Shown here one piece after another: positions 36,422 through 45,513 of a stretch of 64,000 nt of DNA (its first letter is position 1; each line of letters begins with the position of its first letter). The notes beneath the pieces are model-generated. The model did not search any database and had not been told where the DNA came from. It saw nothing but the letters and a program-made list of their open reading frames with translations. The stretch lies in assembly GCF_900156125.1 (NCBI RefSeq), contig NZ_FTLX01000008.1, forward strand, positions 84,755-148,754. Direction: 5' to 3'. The position numbers were made by a program, and so were the translations under genes. This DNA is from Domibacillus enclensis. Lineage in GTDB: Bacteria; Bacillota; Bacilli; Bacillales; Domibacillaceae.

Positions 36422-38380
36422 TTAAAACCATTCATTCCATTTGTCGACAATTCCGTCATACCAGTGTTCTTCCTCCGGCTCTGCTTCTTCGTCGATTGCA
36501 TCCACGTCAAACGATGCTTCGCCGATGTATGGCAGGATCTCTTCCACCACTTCGCCGAACAGCGGCACTGCCCCGTCTGAGCTGTTTGTCGTCAAGTAGC
36601 TGGATTCACTTACTTCCTCGACTCCGACCCAGACCGCCCCGACAAGATTCGGAGTGTAGCCGACAAACCACTGGTCTTCTGTTCCATCAATGCCTTCAAT
36701 CGGTACTTGCGTCGATCCGGTTTTGCCGGCAATGTCCACGCCGTCTACTTGAGCGCGTTCACCTGAGCCCCGTTCCACAACACCTAAAAGCATAGAGGTC
36801 ATTTTATCGGTTACTTCTTTAGAGGTTACTTTTACTTCTTCAGGCTCCCATTCCGGTTCCACTTCACCGTCAGGCCCGACAATTTTTTGAATGAAAAAGG
36901 TGTCTTTGCGAACTCCATCATTTGAAAAAGCAGAGTATGCTTCTGCCATTTGCAGCGGAGAAACGCCAGGAGTAATATCGCCGAGCGCCATTCCAAGCTT
37001 TGCGTTTTCCACTTCTAGACCAAAACGCTTCAACGCATTGACGCCTTTCGATACGCCGATTTGATCCAAAAGCCAGACGGCAGGAATGTTGGCTGATTTC
37101 TCAACAGCCCTGTACATTGGCAGCTCACCTTCATAGGTTCCTCCGTAGTTGGACGGCGAATAAGCGCCTTCTCCCTCACCAAAAGACATCTCTTCATCGA
37201 CCAGCATATCGGTCGGCTCATAGCCTTCTTCAAGTGCGGGCGTGTAAACGGCCAAAGGCTTAATGGTCGACCCAGGCGACTTTTTCATTTGTGTTGCAAA
37301 GCTGAATCCGCGGAACACATGCTCCCCACGTCGTCCGACGACCCCGAGCACACCGCCTGTTTTCGGGTCCATCAGCACAGCAGCACTCTGGGCATCCTCC
37401 CCGTTCACACTTTCAGGAAAGACAGAGCTGTTTTCGTATACCTTTTCCAATCCCGTCTGTACATCCTGATCCATTGATGTGTAAATGTTATAGCCCTGTG
37501 TTAATAAGTCATCCTGTGTTAAACCATACCTCGATATGGCTTCATTGATGACTGCATCCGCATAATGCGCATATTTGCCTTTTAACGGGTCCCCGCTTGT
37601 ATCCTTCAGCGTCACTTCGGTATCCGCTGTTTTGCCGGCTTCATCTTCATTTATATAGCCGTATTTAACCATTTGATTCAAGACGACTTTCCGTCGCTCA
37701 AGCGCGTTATCCATATGATCAATCGGATTATAGCGGGACGGCGCCTTGACCATTCCTGCGAGCATTGATGATTCTGCCACCGTCAGCTCGGAAACGTCCT
37801 TGCCAAAATATTTCTTCGATGCATTTTGAACACCCCAGGCTCCGTTTCCAAAATAACTGGTGTTTAAATACATCTCCAAAATTTCTTCTTTTTTGTACAC
37901 TTTCTCAATTTCAATCGCGAGAAACAGTTCTTCTATTTTCCGCTGGTACGTTTTCTCAGGGGAAAGCAGCGCATTTTTTGTTAGCTGCTGCGTGATCGTA
38001 CTGGCTCCCTGAACCCGTGATCCGGCCATAACGTTCGTAAAAAGAGCACGGAAAATTCCCTTTACGTCAAAACCGCCATGCTCATAAAAGCGGTTGTCTT
38101 CCACCGCGATAATGGCTTCCTGCATGTGGTCTGGAATTTTTTCAATCGATACACTATCTGTCCGGTTGGCGGAAAGCTTGCTTGCTTTCTCCCCATCCCT
38201 GTCGTAAATAATTGTTGATTGTGACAATCCTTGCTTTAACGTTTCGACGTCAGCAGATTTCATAAAATAGAAACCCATTCCGAGACCCGCTAACACAACA
38301 ATCGCCGCAAGCAGAACGGTAATTTGCGTCAAATGAAACTTACGCCACATATGTTGAAAAAATCGTATAACTACTTTCAT
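36422..38380 (-). CDS. pbpF: class A penicillin-binding protein (PbpF-like)
   Basis: A 652-residue bifunctional peptidoglycan synthase. One membrane segment (about 20-40), a glycosyltransferase 51 domain with AVEDNRFYEHGGFD near residue 92 and QGASTITQQLTKN near 123, then a transpeptidase domain with the active Ser in SPGSTIKP, SAN motif in EKSANIPAVWL and KTG in AGKTGSTQ. The C-terminus is acidic and ends WYDGIVDKWNEWF. B. subtilis PbpF is about 714 residues and lies between hmoB and hemE; this copy is elsewhere, so the symbol is by similarity and could be another class A protein. Confidence 0.82.
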   Translation of the reverse strand: MKVVIRFFQHMWRKFHLTQITVLLAAIVVLAGLGMGFYFMKSADVETLKQGLSQSTIIYDRDGEKASKLSANRTDSVSIEKIPDHMQEAIIAVEDNRFYEHGGFDVKGIFRALFTNVMAGSRVQGASTITQQLTKNALLSPEKTYQRKIEELFLAIEIEKVYKKEEILEMYLNTSYFGNGAWGVQNASKKYFGKDVSELTVAESSMLAGMVKAPSRYNPIDHMDNALERRKVVLNQMVKYGYINEDEAGKTADTEVTLKDTSGDPLKGKYAHYADAVINEAISRYGLTQDDLLTQGYNIYTSMDQDVQTGLEKVYENSSVFPESVNGEDAQSAAVLMDPKTGGVLGVVGRRGEHVFRGFSFATQMKKSPGSTIKPLAVYTPALEEGYEPTDMLVDEEMSFGEGEGAYSPSNYGGTYEGELPMYRAVEKSANIPAVWLLDQIGVSKGVNALKRFGLEVENAKLGMALGDITPGVSPLQMAEAYSAFSNDGVRKDTFFIQKIVGPDGEVEPEWEPEEVKVTSKEVTDKMTSMLLGVVERGSGERAQVDGVDIAGKTGSTQVPIEGIDGTEDQWFVGYTPNLVGAVWVGVEEVSESSYLTTNSSDGAVPLFGEVVEEILPYIGEASFDVDAIDEEAEPEEEHWYDGIVDKWNEWF

Positions 38381-38556
38381 AATATTTGTTCCCTTCTACA
38401 TGATACGTGCAGCCTTTTTTCATTGTAAGCACATTTCGCCAAAATGCAACGAATATGGATCAAAAGCGGGATATCTACCTATACGAAGCAAGCACATGAA
38501 AAGTTGCATGTTTCTGCCTTGACTCCATAAGATAAATGAAAAAAAGAGGTGATGTG

Positions 38557-39873
38557 ATGAAAAAGATCCTACTGCTGATCCGCAGAGGCGACCTCCGGAT
38601 GCATGATAACCCCGCACTGCAGGCAGCAGCCCGCTCAGGAAGTATTCTCCCCGTTTTTATATGGGATGAACAAAATGAACGTCTCGGGGCAGCGGCGAAA
38701 TGGTGGCTGCATGAAGCACTTGGATCGTACATAGCGCAAATGGACAAAGCGGGCGCTTCTGTTGTGCTGAAAGCAGGAGGTACCGCCCGAATTGTACAGC
38801 AGATGGCTGCTGAAGAAAACATTAGTGCCGTTTACTGGAACCGTCATTATCCGCCCGCTGTTTATCAGGCTGATCATAAAATGGCCGAGGAGCTTGAAGA
38901 AAAAGGGATTGAAGCGAAAACGTTTGAAGGGGATTTGCTTTTGCCGCCCTGGGAAACGAGAAAAAAGGACAACAGTCCGTACAAGGTGTTTACACCCTTT
39001 TACAAAAACATCATGACCATGTCGATTCCGAAGCCGCTCCCGAAAGTGGAGAAATTAACAGGCTTCGATCATGAGCAGGTGTCTTTATCGCTAGAGAAGC
39101 TTCCCCTCATTTCCGGGTTTCCGTGGCACGATAAGCTAAGCACACACTGGACGGTCAGTGAGCAGGCGGGGCTGAACCGGCTGCATCGTTTTGCCAAAGA
39201 AAAGATGAATGCGTACGAGGAAAAGCGGGACCTTCCAGCAGCAGACGGCTGCTCGGGCCTGTCTCCCTATCTTGCAGCAGGGCAGCTTTCCCCGCGGTAT
39301 GTCTATCATTACGTTCTGCAGTCCGAGAACAGCGGATCTGATTTTCTGCGACAGCTCATATGGCGGGAATTTTCGTGGCACGTCTTATTCCATTTTCCCG
39401 ATACCTTGGAGAAGCCCTTTAATCCGGCTTTTTGTTCATTTGAATGGGTTCCGGAAAACAAGGAGCCTATTCACTGCTGGCAAAAAGGCGAAACGGGCTT
39501 TGATTTTATAGACGCCGGCATGAAGGAGATGTGGGAAACCGGTGTGATGCACAACCGCGTAAGGATGCTTGCCGCTTCTTTTTTCACGAAGCATTTGCTT
39601 CAGCACTGGACCATCGGCATGCGTCATTTCGAAGATTGTCTTGTCGATTTAGATGTGGCCAGCAATGTAATGGGCTGGCAGTGGACGGCTGGTACAGGTG
39701 TGGATGCTGCTCCTTATTTTCGCATTTTCAACCCGGAGCTGCAGGCAAAAAAATTCGATCCTGACTCGATCTACATAAAAAAATGGCTAAGTGGAAATCG
39801 GCCCACAAAAATCGTTGATCATCAGGCGGCGCGAAAACGAGCGCTTGACCGATACAATACCATTAAAAAATAA
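38557..39873 (+). CDS. phr: class I photolyase
   Basis: A 438-residue DNA photolyase that uses FAD and light to split pyrimidine dimers. The N-terminal Rossmann-like chromophore domain starts LLLIRRGDLRMHDNPAL. The FAD-binding helical domain has LIWREFSWHVLFHFPD near 270, GMKEMWETGVMHNRVRML near 325 and VMGWQWTAGTGVDAAPYFRIFNP (as a pair of adjacent motifs) near 375. GAGGTGAT precedes the ATG at 38557. It is not in an operon. Confidence 0.95.
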   Translation: MKKILLLIRRGDLRMHDNPALQAAARSGSILPVFIWDEQNERLGAAAKWWLHEALGSYIAQMDKAGASVVLKAGGTARIVQQMAAEENISAVYWNRHYPPAVYQADHKMAEELEEKGIEAKTFEGDLLLPPWETRKKDNSPYKVFTPFYKNIMTMSIPKPLPKVEKLTGFDHEQVSLSLEKLPLISGFPWHDKLSTHWTVSEQAGLNRLHRFAKEKMNAYEEKRDLPAADGCSGLSPYLAAGQLSPRYVYHYVLQSENSGSDFLRQLIWREFSWHVLFHFPDTLEKPFNPAFCSFEWVPENKEPIHCWQKGETGFDFIDAGMKEMWETGVMHNRVRMLAASFFTKHLLQHWTIGMRHFEDCLVDLDVASNVMGWQWTAGTGVDAAPYFRIFNPELQAKKFDPDSIYIKKWLSGNRPTKIVDHQAARKRALDRYNTIKK

Positions 39874-39897
39874 GCAGCGGGCGCCCGCTGCTTATTT
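39868..39897. terminator. bidirectional terminator between phr and tatA
   Basis: A continuous 30-base palindrome, AAATAAGCAGCGGGC and its exact complement, followed by T-rich sequence on the plus strand. Confidence 0.85.
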
Positions 39898-40074
39898 CTT
39901 TGAATCCAATTTCTTTTTATCGTCCTCGTCATCATCCATGACGTTTTTCATCCCGCGCTTGAATTCATGCAGCGTTTGTCCGGCAGCCCGTCCAAGCTGA
40001 GGTAATTTTTTCGGGCCAAACAACAGCAGGGCGACAATTAATATGATGGCAACTTCACCAAATCCAAGATTCAT
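39892..40074 (-). CDS. tatA: twin-arginine translocase subunit TatA
   Basis: A 60-residue TatA-type protein: one membrane helix (about 4-20) with the FGPKKLPQLGRAAG hinge, an amphipathic helix and an acidic-basic tail. It forms the pore component for export of folded proteins. No tatC lies next to it here, so its partner is elsewhere. Confidence 0.92.
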   Translation of the reverse strand: MNLGFGEVAIILIVALLLFGPKKLPQLGRAAGQTLHEFKRGMKNVMDDDEDDKKKLDSKK

Positions 40075-40135
40075 GTTCGAGTCCCCTTTTCTTTGTAATG
40101 CCCATCCATTATAAGCGAAAAATCTTTTTTTGAAT

Positions 40136-40175
40136 AGAAAAAGAGAAGCAGGCCGTCACGTTCAGGCTGCTTCTC
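40136..40175 (-). terminator. terminator of the symporter gene
   Basis: Minus-strand GAGAAGCAG/CTGCTTCTC stem with a TTTTTC tail, 13 bases beyond the stop. Confidence 0.8.
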
Positions 40176-40187
40176 TCATATAAATCC

Positions 40188-41432
40188 TTACGCTTGTGCG
40201 CGCTGCTGCTTAATCGTTTTGTTTTTTTCAGACTCGCCTACAAACAAAGCACACGCTGCGTCACCCGTAATGTTCACGGCTGTACGCGTCATGTCGAGCA
40301 AGCGGTCAATCCCGATGATCAAGCCGATTCCTTCAACCGGAAGACCAACACTTCCAAGCACCATGGCCAGCATAATCAAGCCAACGCCCGGCACCCCTGC
40401 CGTTCCGATACTTGCCAGAACAGCTGTTAAGACGACAGTAGCTAATTCACCCATTGTTAAATCCAGGCCGTATGCCTGAGCAATAAACATGGTCGCAACA
40501 CCCTGCATAATCGCTGTGCCATCCATATTAATCGTCGCACCAAGCGGCTGAACAAACGAACTGATCGGCTCCGGTACTTTTAATTCATCCTGTGCTACTT
40601 CCATTGAAACAGGCAGTGTCGCGTTACTGCTTGATGTACTGAAGGCTACGCCCATCGCCGGTGCGAACTTTTTAAAGAACCAGATCGGACTCTTTTTCGC
40701 CAGAAAAGCAACCGTTCCGCCGTACGTGACGACTCCGTGGATAAACAGGGCAGCCAGTACAACGAGCATATAAGAGCCCATCGCCAGAATAGCATCCCAT
40801 CCTTGCGTTCCGATCGCTGTTGCAATCAAGCCAAACGTACCATACGGAGCAAACTTCATGACGATGCCGACAAGGTACATCATAATTTCATTGCCTTGCT
40901 CGACGAGGCTAAAGATTCCTTTTGTTTTATCGCCAAGAGCCGTTAAAGCTAAGCCAATAAAGACAGCGAATACGATCAGCTGCAGCATATTGCCTTCAGC
41001 CATAGCATTAATCGGATTCTTAGGGATAATGTTCATTAAGGTTTCACTAACAGGAGGAGCTTCCTCTGCTGTAAATTCAGCACCTGCTGTGTCAAATTCT
41101 CCGGCTGCTCCCGGCTGGACAATAGCTGCCAGCGATAAGCCAATAATAATCGCAATGCATGTAGTGATGAGAAAATAGCCAACAGTTTTGACACCGATTC
41201 GACCTAATTTTTTCGGATCGCCCAGCCCTGCAGTTCCAAGTACGATGGAAAAGAACACGAGCGGAACGACCAGCATGCTGATTAAGCTGAGAAAGATTTG
41301 GCCGACGGGCACGAATACATATGTATTTAGCACATCGAAGACGTTTGGCGCAACCAGGTTCAAGATTAGACCCACAACCGCCCCTAGAATAAGCGCCGCA
41401 ATAATTTTTGTTGTTAACGACATTTTTTTCAT
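40188..41432 (-). CDS. dicarboxylate/amino acid:cation symporter
   Basis: A 414-residue DAACS carrier with about eight membrane segments. The serine-rich motif AFSTSSSNATLPVS near residue 270, the NMDGTAIMQG motif near 305 and a final substrate-binding segment with DRLLDMTRTAVNITGD near 375 are typical of glutamate/aspartate or dicarboxylate transporters (GltT, DctP). GltT is the closest by position in related genomes (next to yhfH), but here the gene is far from yhfH. The exact substrate is unclear. Confidence 0.88.
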   Translation of the reverse strand: MKKMSLTTKIIAALILGAVVGLILNLVAPNVFDVLNTYVFVPVGQIFLSLISMLVVPLVFFSIVLGTAGLGDPKKLGRIGVKTVGYFLITTCIAIIIGLSLAAIVQPGAAGEFDTAGAEFTAEEAPPVSETLMNIIPKNPINAMAEGNMLQLIVFAVFIGLALTALGDKTKGIFSLVEQGNEIMMYLVGIVMKFAPYGTFGLIATAIGTQGWDAILAMGSYMLVVLAALFIHGVVTYGGTVAFLAKKSPIWFFKKFAPAMGVAFSTSSSNATLPVSMEVAQDELKVPEPISSFVQPLGATINMDGTAIMQGVATMFIAQAYGLDLTMGELATVVLTAVLASIGTAGVPGVGLIMLAMVLGSVGLPVEGIGLIIGIDRLLDMTRTAVNITGDAACALFVGESEKNKTIKQQRAQA

Positions 41433-41727
41433 TGAGTTTCCCCCTTTAATCCATATGCAAATTGCACATACCGTCTATCTTAATTGATTAGAGCATAAAT
41501 GACAAAATTTTTTTAATTGTAACTTACCACTTTTCTAATAAAGCTAAACAAATCGATTTTGATTTATGTTAAGATAAAAAACGTAATTGTTTGCTTCATG
41601 CAATAAAACAGACTAAAAGAACCATTATTATCGATTTAATAAATTGAACTATTTTAAGATTGCCGCTTAACAACGAAAAAATGGGGTATAAAAAAGTATA
41701 ACCACCACGCCAAAGGGGTCAGCAGTT
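41433..41727. other. AT-rich intergenic region
   Basis: About 295 bases between two diverging genes, very A/T-rich and without an ORF. The plus-strand part should hold the promoter of the ArsC-like gene; GTATAAAAAAG at 41687-41697 is a possible -10 area, but no convincing -35 could be placed. No hairpin or repeat was seen. Confidence 0.4.
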
Positions 41728-42147
41728 ATGAAAAATAAAACAATCCTTTTCCTGTCACCGGTGAATCATTTAAGTATGATGGCAGAAGGCTGGGCAGCAA
41801 GGTTAAACGTTCCTACCTGGAATATCGTCAGTGCCGCATGTGCGGCTGCAGAATATGATGCCCTGCCCGTCGAAGCGATGAAAGAAGTAAACATTGACAT
41901 TCAGAGCCATACACCGTATTCGCTTAAACCTCATCTTGTGCAAGAGGCAGATGTTGTCATTGCCATTTATGATTTTCAGCGGGACAGTTTGCCAGCGCTG
42001 CCTGAACAACCGGAACGAAAGATTTTGCGCTGGAATATACCGAACCCGGTCCACTTCGACTTATTGCCTGAAAGATGGGCCGCCTATCAGGAAGTATGCG
42101 ATGAACTCGCAATAAAAATGCAACAGCTTCAAAAAGAACTAACGTGA
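41728..42147 (+). CDS. ArsC/LMW-phosphatase-like protein lacking catalytic residues
   Basis: A 139-residue protein that aligns along its length with thioredoxin-coupled arsenate reductase ArsC and low-molecular-weight phosphatases (MAEGWAARL, EAMKEVNIDIQSHTP, RWNIPNP). The P-loop that should read CxxNSCRSQMAEG is SPVNHLSMMAEG, so the nucleophile Cys is Ser10 and the Arg is lost, and the loop is one residue short. The second cysteine pair (CGDAADKCP in ArsC) is YDFQRDSLP. It should not be a working reductase or phosphatase of this type. The reading frame is intact, with a good ribosome site (AAAGGGG), so it is likely expressed. A binding or regulatory role is inferred. Confidence 0.7.
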   Translation: MKNKTILFLSPVNHLSMMAEGWAARLNVPTWNIVSAACAAAEYDALPVEAMKEVNIDIQSHTPYSLKPHLVQEADVVIAIYDFQRDSLPALPEQPERKILRWNIPNPVHFDLLPERWAAYQEVCDELAIKMQQLQKELT

Positions 42148-42150
42148 ACG

Positions 42151-42190
42151 AACACCTTCGCTTTATAACGATGCCGAGGTGTTTTTTTTT
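42151..42190 (+). terminator. terminator of the ArsC-like gene
   Basis: ACACCT/AGGTGT stem with a large loop and nine T. Confidence 0.8.
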
Positions 42191-42245
42191 TGAAACTAAA
42201 CGGGTAGATATCCGTATGTGTTTGAAGAGAAAGGAAGGGATTTAG

Positions 42246-43070
42246 ATGGAAACGAAAGCATCGTTGCTCGAACAGCTTCACGAAGTGGAAAAATGGGAAA
42301 AAGATCAAGGCGGCTTGTGGATATGGGACCGTGCTGCCAGGCTGCCCTTTAAGCTTCTTGATAAATTGACACCCTCCTTCATCCAGCGAAAAATCGGCAC
42401 CCTCCTGGATGAGCTTGGTTATTATATTCAAAGCGGCGGCCGCTATTTAACAAAACAAAGCAGTGTCTTGAAAAAGGTTGAACGCTATGCTGAAACGCCA
42501 GTTCATTCAATTGACGATGTAAAAAATCTGCCGCTCGCAGCAATGGACCAAACGGCTTTGTCCATCCAAAAAACGCATTCAGGCGCCGCTACATTGCAAG
42601 GTGCCACAACTGGTGTTGGCGGTGTGTTTACACTGGCTGCTGATATTCCGGCCATTCTGGCGATTTCATTAAAAACAGTTCAGGAAATTGCCGTTGCTTA
42701 CGGCTACGATCCGAATGAACGTGAGGAGCGTATTTTCATTATTAAATGCCTTCAGTTTGTTTCATCGGATATCGTCGGAAAAAGGGCCATTTTAAACGAA
42801 ATTTCTGATTACGCAAACCGGGGCAACGGCAAGGAAATGATGTCCCAAATGCAGGGATGGCGCGAGGTTGTTCTAGCTTATCGGGAGCAATACAGCTTAA
42901 AGAAAATCTTCCGGCTCGTTCCCGTTGTTGGTATTCTTTTCGGCGCGATTTCCAATCGCTCGATGATTGAAGATTTGTCGGATACAGCGATTATGCTGTA
43001 TCGGAAAAGACGGATTTTAGACAAGCTGGCCAGTCATGAGGCAAAGATGGAATCAGAAAGCCGCTCCTAA
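42246..43070 (+). CDS. ecsC: EcsC-family protein
   Basis: A 274-residue protein with the EcsC domain throughout; LTPSFIQRKIGTLLDELGYY and the Gly-rich GATTGVGGVFTLAADIPA (about 120-137) are typical. EcsC is the third gene of the ecs operon in B. subtilis, of unknown function; here it lies about 27 kb from ecsAB. It is fully intact and ends convergently with the TrkA-C gene, overlapping it by 4 bases. Confidence 0.85.
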   Translation: METKASLLEQLHEVEKWEKDQGGLWIWDRAARLPFKLLDKLTPSFIQRKIGTLLDELGYYIQSGGRYLTKQSSVLKKVERYAETPVHSIDDVKNLPLAAMDQTALSIQKTHSGAATLQGATTGVGGVFTLAADIPAILAISLKTVQEIAVAYGYDPNEREERIFIIKCLQFVSSDIVGKRAILNEISDYANRGNGKEMMSQMQGWREVVLAYREQYSLKKIFRLVPVVGILFGAISNRSMIEDLSDTAIMLYRKRRILDKLASHEAKMESESRS

Positions 43071-43744
43071 CGCGGCTTTTCTGATTCCATTTCTTCTGTA
43101 AGTTTTTCGATAGCCTGTTTATTGCCGTAAAGGTACAGCTTATCTCCTGCTTGAATGGTTTCATCTACAAGGTTTTCTCTTATATTCACTTCCCCTCTTT
43201 TAATGAACAGCAAGTTAATATCATGTCCGTGCTCAAAGGCTCCCTCTACCTTTTTTCCATCAAGGGGGGTTTTTTCTTCGATCACGAGATCGGTCACTAC
43301 ATCATCCTCGCTTAAGAAAAGAGCTTCTTTAATCGGCAGCTCTGAAATATCCAAATTCTTTTTCATTTCATATTCGAACCGGTGCTGAAGCAATTTTTTC
43401 GTCATCGGTGTTTTTCCCAGGATAAAAATGACTAGCAGAACAGAGCTAATGATCATCAATTTGTTCAGCCGTAAATCATCCGATAAAATATTGGTAATCG
43501 CTGAGATAATCACGGCCAATGAAAAAGCGCCGAATAGAATCAGGCCCATACTGATGCGCCGGCGGATGGGATGATCGATAATCAGCTGAGATTCATCCGT
43601 TGTAAATCCTGTTCCAGTCAGCATAGAGATGGCCTGGTAGCGGGCCACTCCTTTTTCAAGTCCAGTCAGCGTAAAAGCAATCACCGATATTTCAATCACA
43701 AGGGCAACAATCAAAAAATATAAAAGGATAAAAACGAATCCCAT
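43067..43744 (-). CDS. membrane protein with TrkA-C domain
   Basis: A 225-residue protein. Three or four membrane segments occupy about 1-110 and a TrkA-C/RCK_C domain about 135-220 (EKTPLDGKKVEGAFEHGHDI, LYLYGNKQAIEKL). Such domains bind small ligands in potassium or other cation transporters. The start at 43744 is preceded by AAGGA; the ATG at 43780 is less well supported. No TrkH or channel pore motif is seen, so it is not a complete K+ channel. Confidence 0.8.
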   Translation of the reverse strand: MGFVFILLYFLIVALVIEISVIAFTLTGLEKGVARYQAISMLTGTGFTTDESQLIIDHPIRRRISMGLILFGAFSLAVIISAITNILSDDLRLNKLMIISSVLLVIFILGKTPMTKKLLQHRFEYEMKKNLDISELPIKEALFLSEDDVVTDLVIEEKTPLDGKKVEGAFEHGHDINLLFIKRGEVNIRENLVDETIQAGDKLYLYGNKQAIEKLTEEMESEKPR

Positions 43745-43794
43745 GGTTTTCCTTCTTTCTGAGATGCATTTTTCCTTCATCCTTCCCTTGTGAT

Positions 43795-45108
43795 TTAAAC
43801 GGTAAACATGCCGTCATACTTCCTTTTTAATCCATCCTTATGCTGAGTAAAAATGGTAATTTTTCCGTCAATCACGGTTTTAACGTGCACCGGTTTCCCC
43901 CAGAGCTTAAATATGTGCGGAAGAGTCTGCTCTAAATAGCCAACATCAAGCTCCTTTCCCTCGTAGGCATGCGAAATATGCAGGTCCTCTTTTCCTTCTA
44001 TAATGTAAAGCGAAGGAAAGCCGCCATTGATTTTCGACGAAACGAGCTGATCCCGAACGGCCTCCCATTCCTTTTCCGTAATGGTCCAGTGCGCTCCTTT
44101 TTTCTCGAACAAATACAGATCCTCCTGTTCTACAAATTCCTTCGTTAAAAAATTGCGAAGAAAAGACAGGTCGGACTCCGTTTCTCTCACATCGAACAGA
44201 ATCTCCCTGCTGCCATGCTGTTTTTCAATGTATTCATAAAGCTTCACACCTAAGTAATAAGGATTGATGCCCATTTTTGACGGCTGCACCACATCCGCAT
44301 TTAAACGGGCATAATCAATCGCTTCAGATTCGGTTAACGGCAGCTCTCTCATAATGCGCATGTGCCAATACGATGCCCAGCCCTCATTCATAATTTTCGT
44401 TTCCATTTGCGGCCAAAAATAAAGCATTTCCTGACGGATCAGCATGACAATTTCACGCTGCCAGTCTGTTAAAACCGGACTGTGCTGCGCAATAAAAGCG
44501 AGCAGGTCTTTTTCATAACAAACGGTCGGCGCTTTTTCCGGTGCTGCTTCTTTTTCCCATAAGTCATCGTATTCGTACTGAGCCGCCACTGGGCTTTCTG
44601 TTTGAAATTGCCCAATATGCGCCAGCGGATCTACATGCTCTTCAATCGTTAAAACCGCATCCAGAAAGTTTTCCACTTCCTCTATTCCATGTTCATCGAT
44701 CAAATGCTGAATCCGTTCTGCTGCAGATGCCATTGATTTTTCCATTTGATTGTTTGTTTTTTTAAAGTGTACATTGTTTTTAAAAAAATCAGAATGGGCC
44801 AATACGTGCGCCACGATTAACTTATTTTGAACGAGCGTATTGGTATTTAACAAAAAGGCCTGGCATGGATTCGTATTCATGACCAGCTCATATATTTTAC
44901 TAAGCCCCATTTCATACTGGAGCTTCATTTTATAAAACCGTTTCCCAAACCGCCAGTGTGAAAAGCGGGAAGGCATTCCGTAAGCACCGAATGTATAAAT
45001 AATATCGGCCGGGCAGATTTCATACCGCATTGAATAAAAATCAAGCCCAAATCCAGCAGCTATTTCAGTAATTTCGTCAATGGCATATTGAAGATCGTTC
45101 TGCTTCAT
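43795..45108 (-). CDS. spoVR: stage V sporulation protein R
   Basis: A 437-residue SpoVR-family protein (B. subtilis 468). [20 protein letters not shown] near residue 20, [20 protein letters not shown] near 82 and [14 protein letters not shown] near 235 are family hallmarks. It acts in spore cortex formation; its molecular function is unknown. Its usual genomic companions yhbH and prkA lie at 54-57 kb here. Monocistronic. Confidence 0.93.
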   Translation of the reverse strand: MKQNDLQYAIDEITEIAAGFGLDFYSMRYEICPADIIYTFGAYGMPSRFSHWRFGKRFYKMKLQYEMGLSKIYELVMNTNPCQAFLLNTNTLVQNKLIVAHVLAHSDFFKNNVHFKKTNNQMEKSMASAAERIQHLIDEHGIEEVENFLDAVLTIEEHVDPLAHIGQFQTESPVAAQYEYDDLWEKEAAPEKAPTVCYEKDLLAFIAQHSPVLTDWQREIVMLIRQEMLYFWPQMETKIMNEGWASYWHMRIMRELPLTESEAIDYARLNADVVQPSKMGINPYYLGVKLYEYIEKQHGSREILFDVRETESDLSFLRNFLTKEFVEQEDLYLFEKKGAHWTITEKEWEAVRDQLVSSKINGGFPSLYIIEGKEDLHISHAYEGKELDVGYLEQTLPHIFKLWGKPVHVKTVIDGKITIFTQHKDGLKRKYDGMFTV

Positions 45109-45148
45109 CCGAATCCCCCCTGCTTCATCCTATGCAGGAAAAAGCCAA

Positions 45149-45249
45149 ACATGAAAGAGGCTGGGACACAACAATGAGATTGGCGCTTGAATCCGAACGA
45201 TCTAATAGCTGAAAGCCTTGATTCTTCTTTTTTCTTGGAAAAGCACGAC
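45149..45249. repeat. repeat lead segment, copy 2
   Basis: AAAGAGGCTGGGACACAACA and the following TAGCTGAAAGCCTTGATTCT match the beginning of the region at 12689 closely. It lacks the hairpin module found at 12785-12879. No ORF. Confidence 0.7.
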
Positions 45250-45252
45250 CAG

Positions 45253-45379
45253 GGCGGCTGCCGCAGGACGAAGACTCGGGAGGGATTAAGCGGGTCAGGT
45301 GAGATCCACTTTTGGAGCGTCAGCGACAAAAGTTAGCTCACCGCCCGCCCCTCCGAACGCGAAGTCCTGCAGAAGCCGC
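45253..45379. repeat. structured repeat core, copy 2
   Basis: Near-identical to 13098-13223. Here the outer stem GCAGGAC/GTCCTGC pairs perfectly, and the inner stems GGTGAG/CTCACC and ACTTTTG/CAAAAGT are unchanged. Confidence 0.8.
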
Positions 45380-45440
45380 CCAAACTATGTTCGCGCAAGC
45401 ACAGTCACTAACCGATTTACCGTCATGAAGAAATCAAAAG

Positions 45441-45495
45441 AAAGCCAAACGACTGTAATCGTTTGGCTTTTCTTTCTATGCAGAACCTTTTTCCA
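45441..45495 (-). terminator. pgcA terminator, cassette copy 2
   Basis: Lead GGTTCTGCATAGAAAG on the minus strand, stem AAAGCCAAACGA/TCGTTTGGCTTT (45441-45470, perfect 12 bp) and TTTTGATTT tail. Relative to copy 1, GCCGAACG has become GCCAAACG on one side and CGTTCGGC CGTTTGGC on the other, a compensated change. Confidence 0.85.
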
Positions 45496-45513
45496 AAGCT
45501 TATTTACATACGC

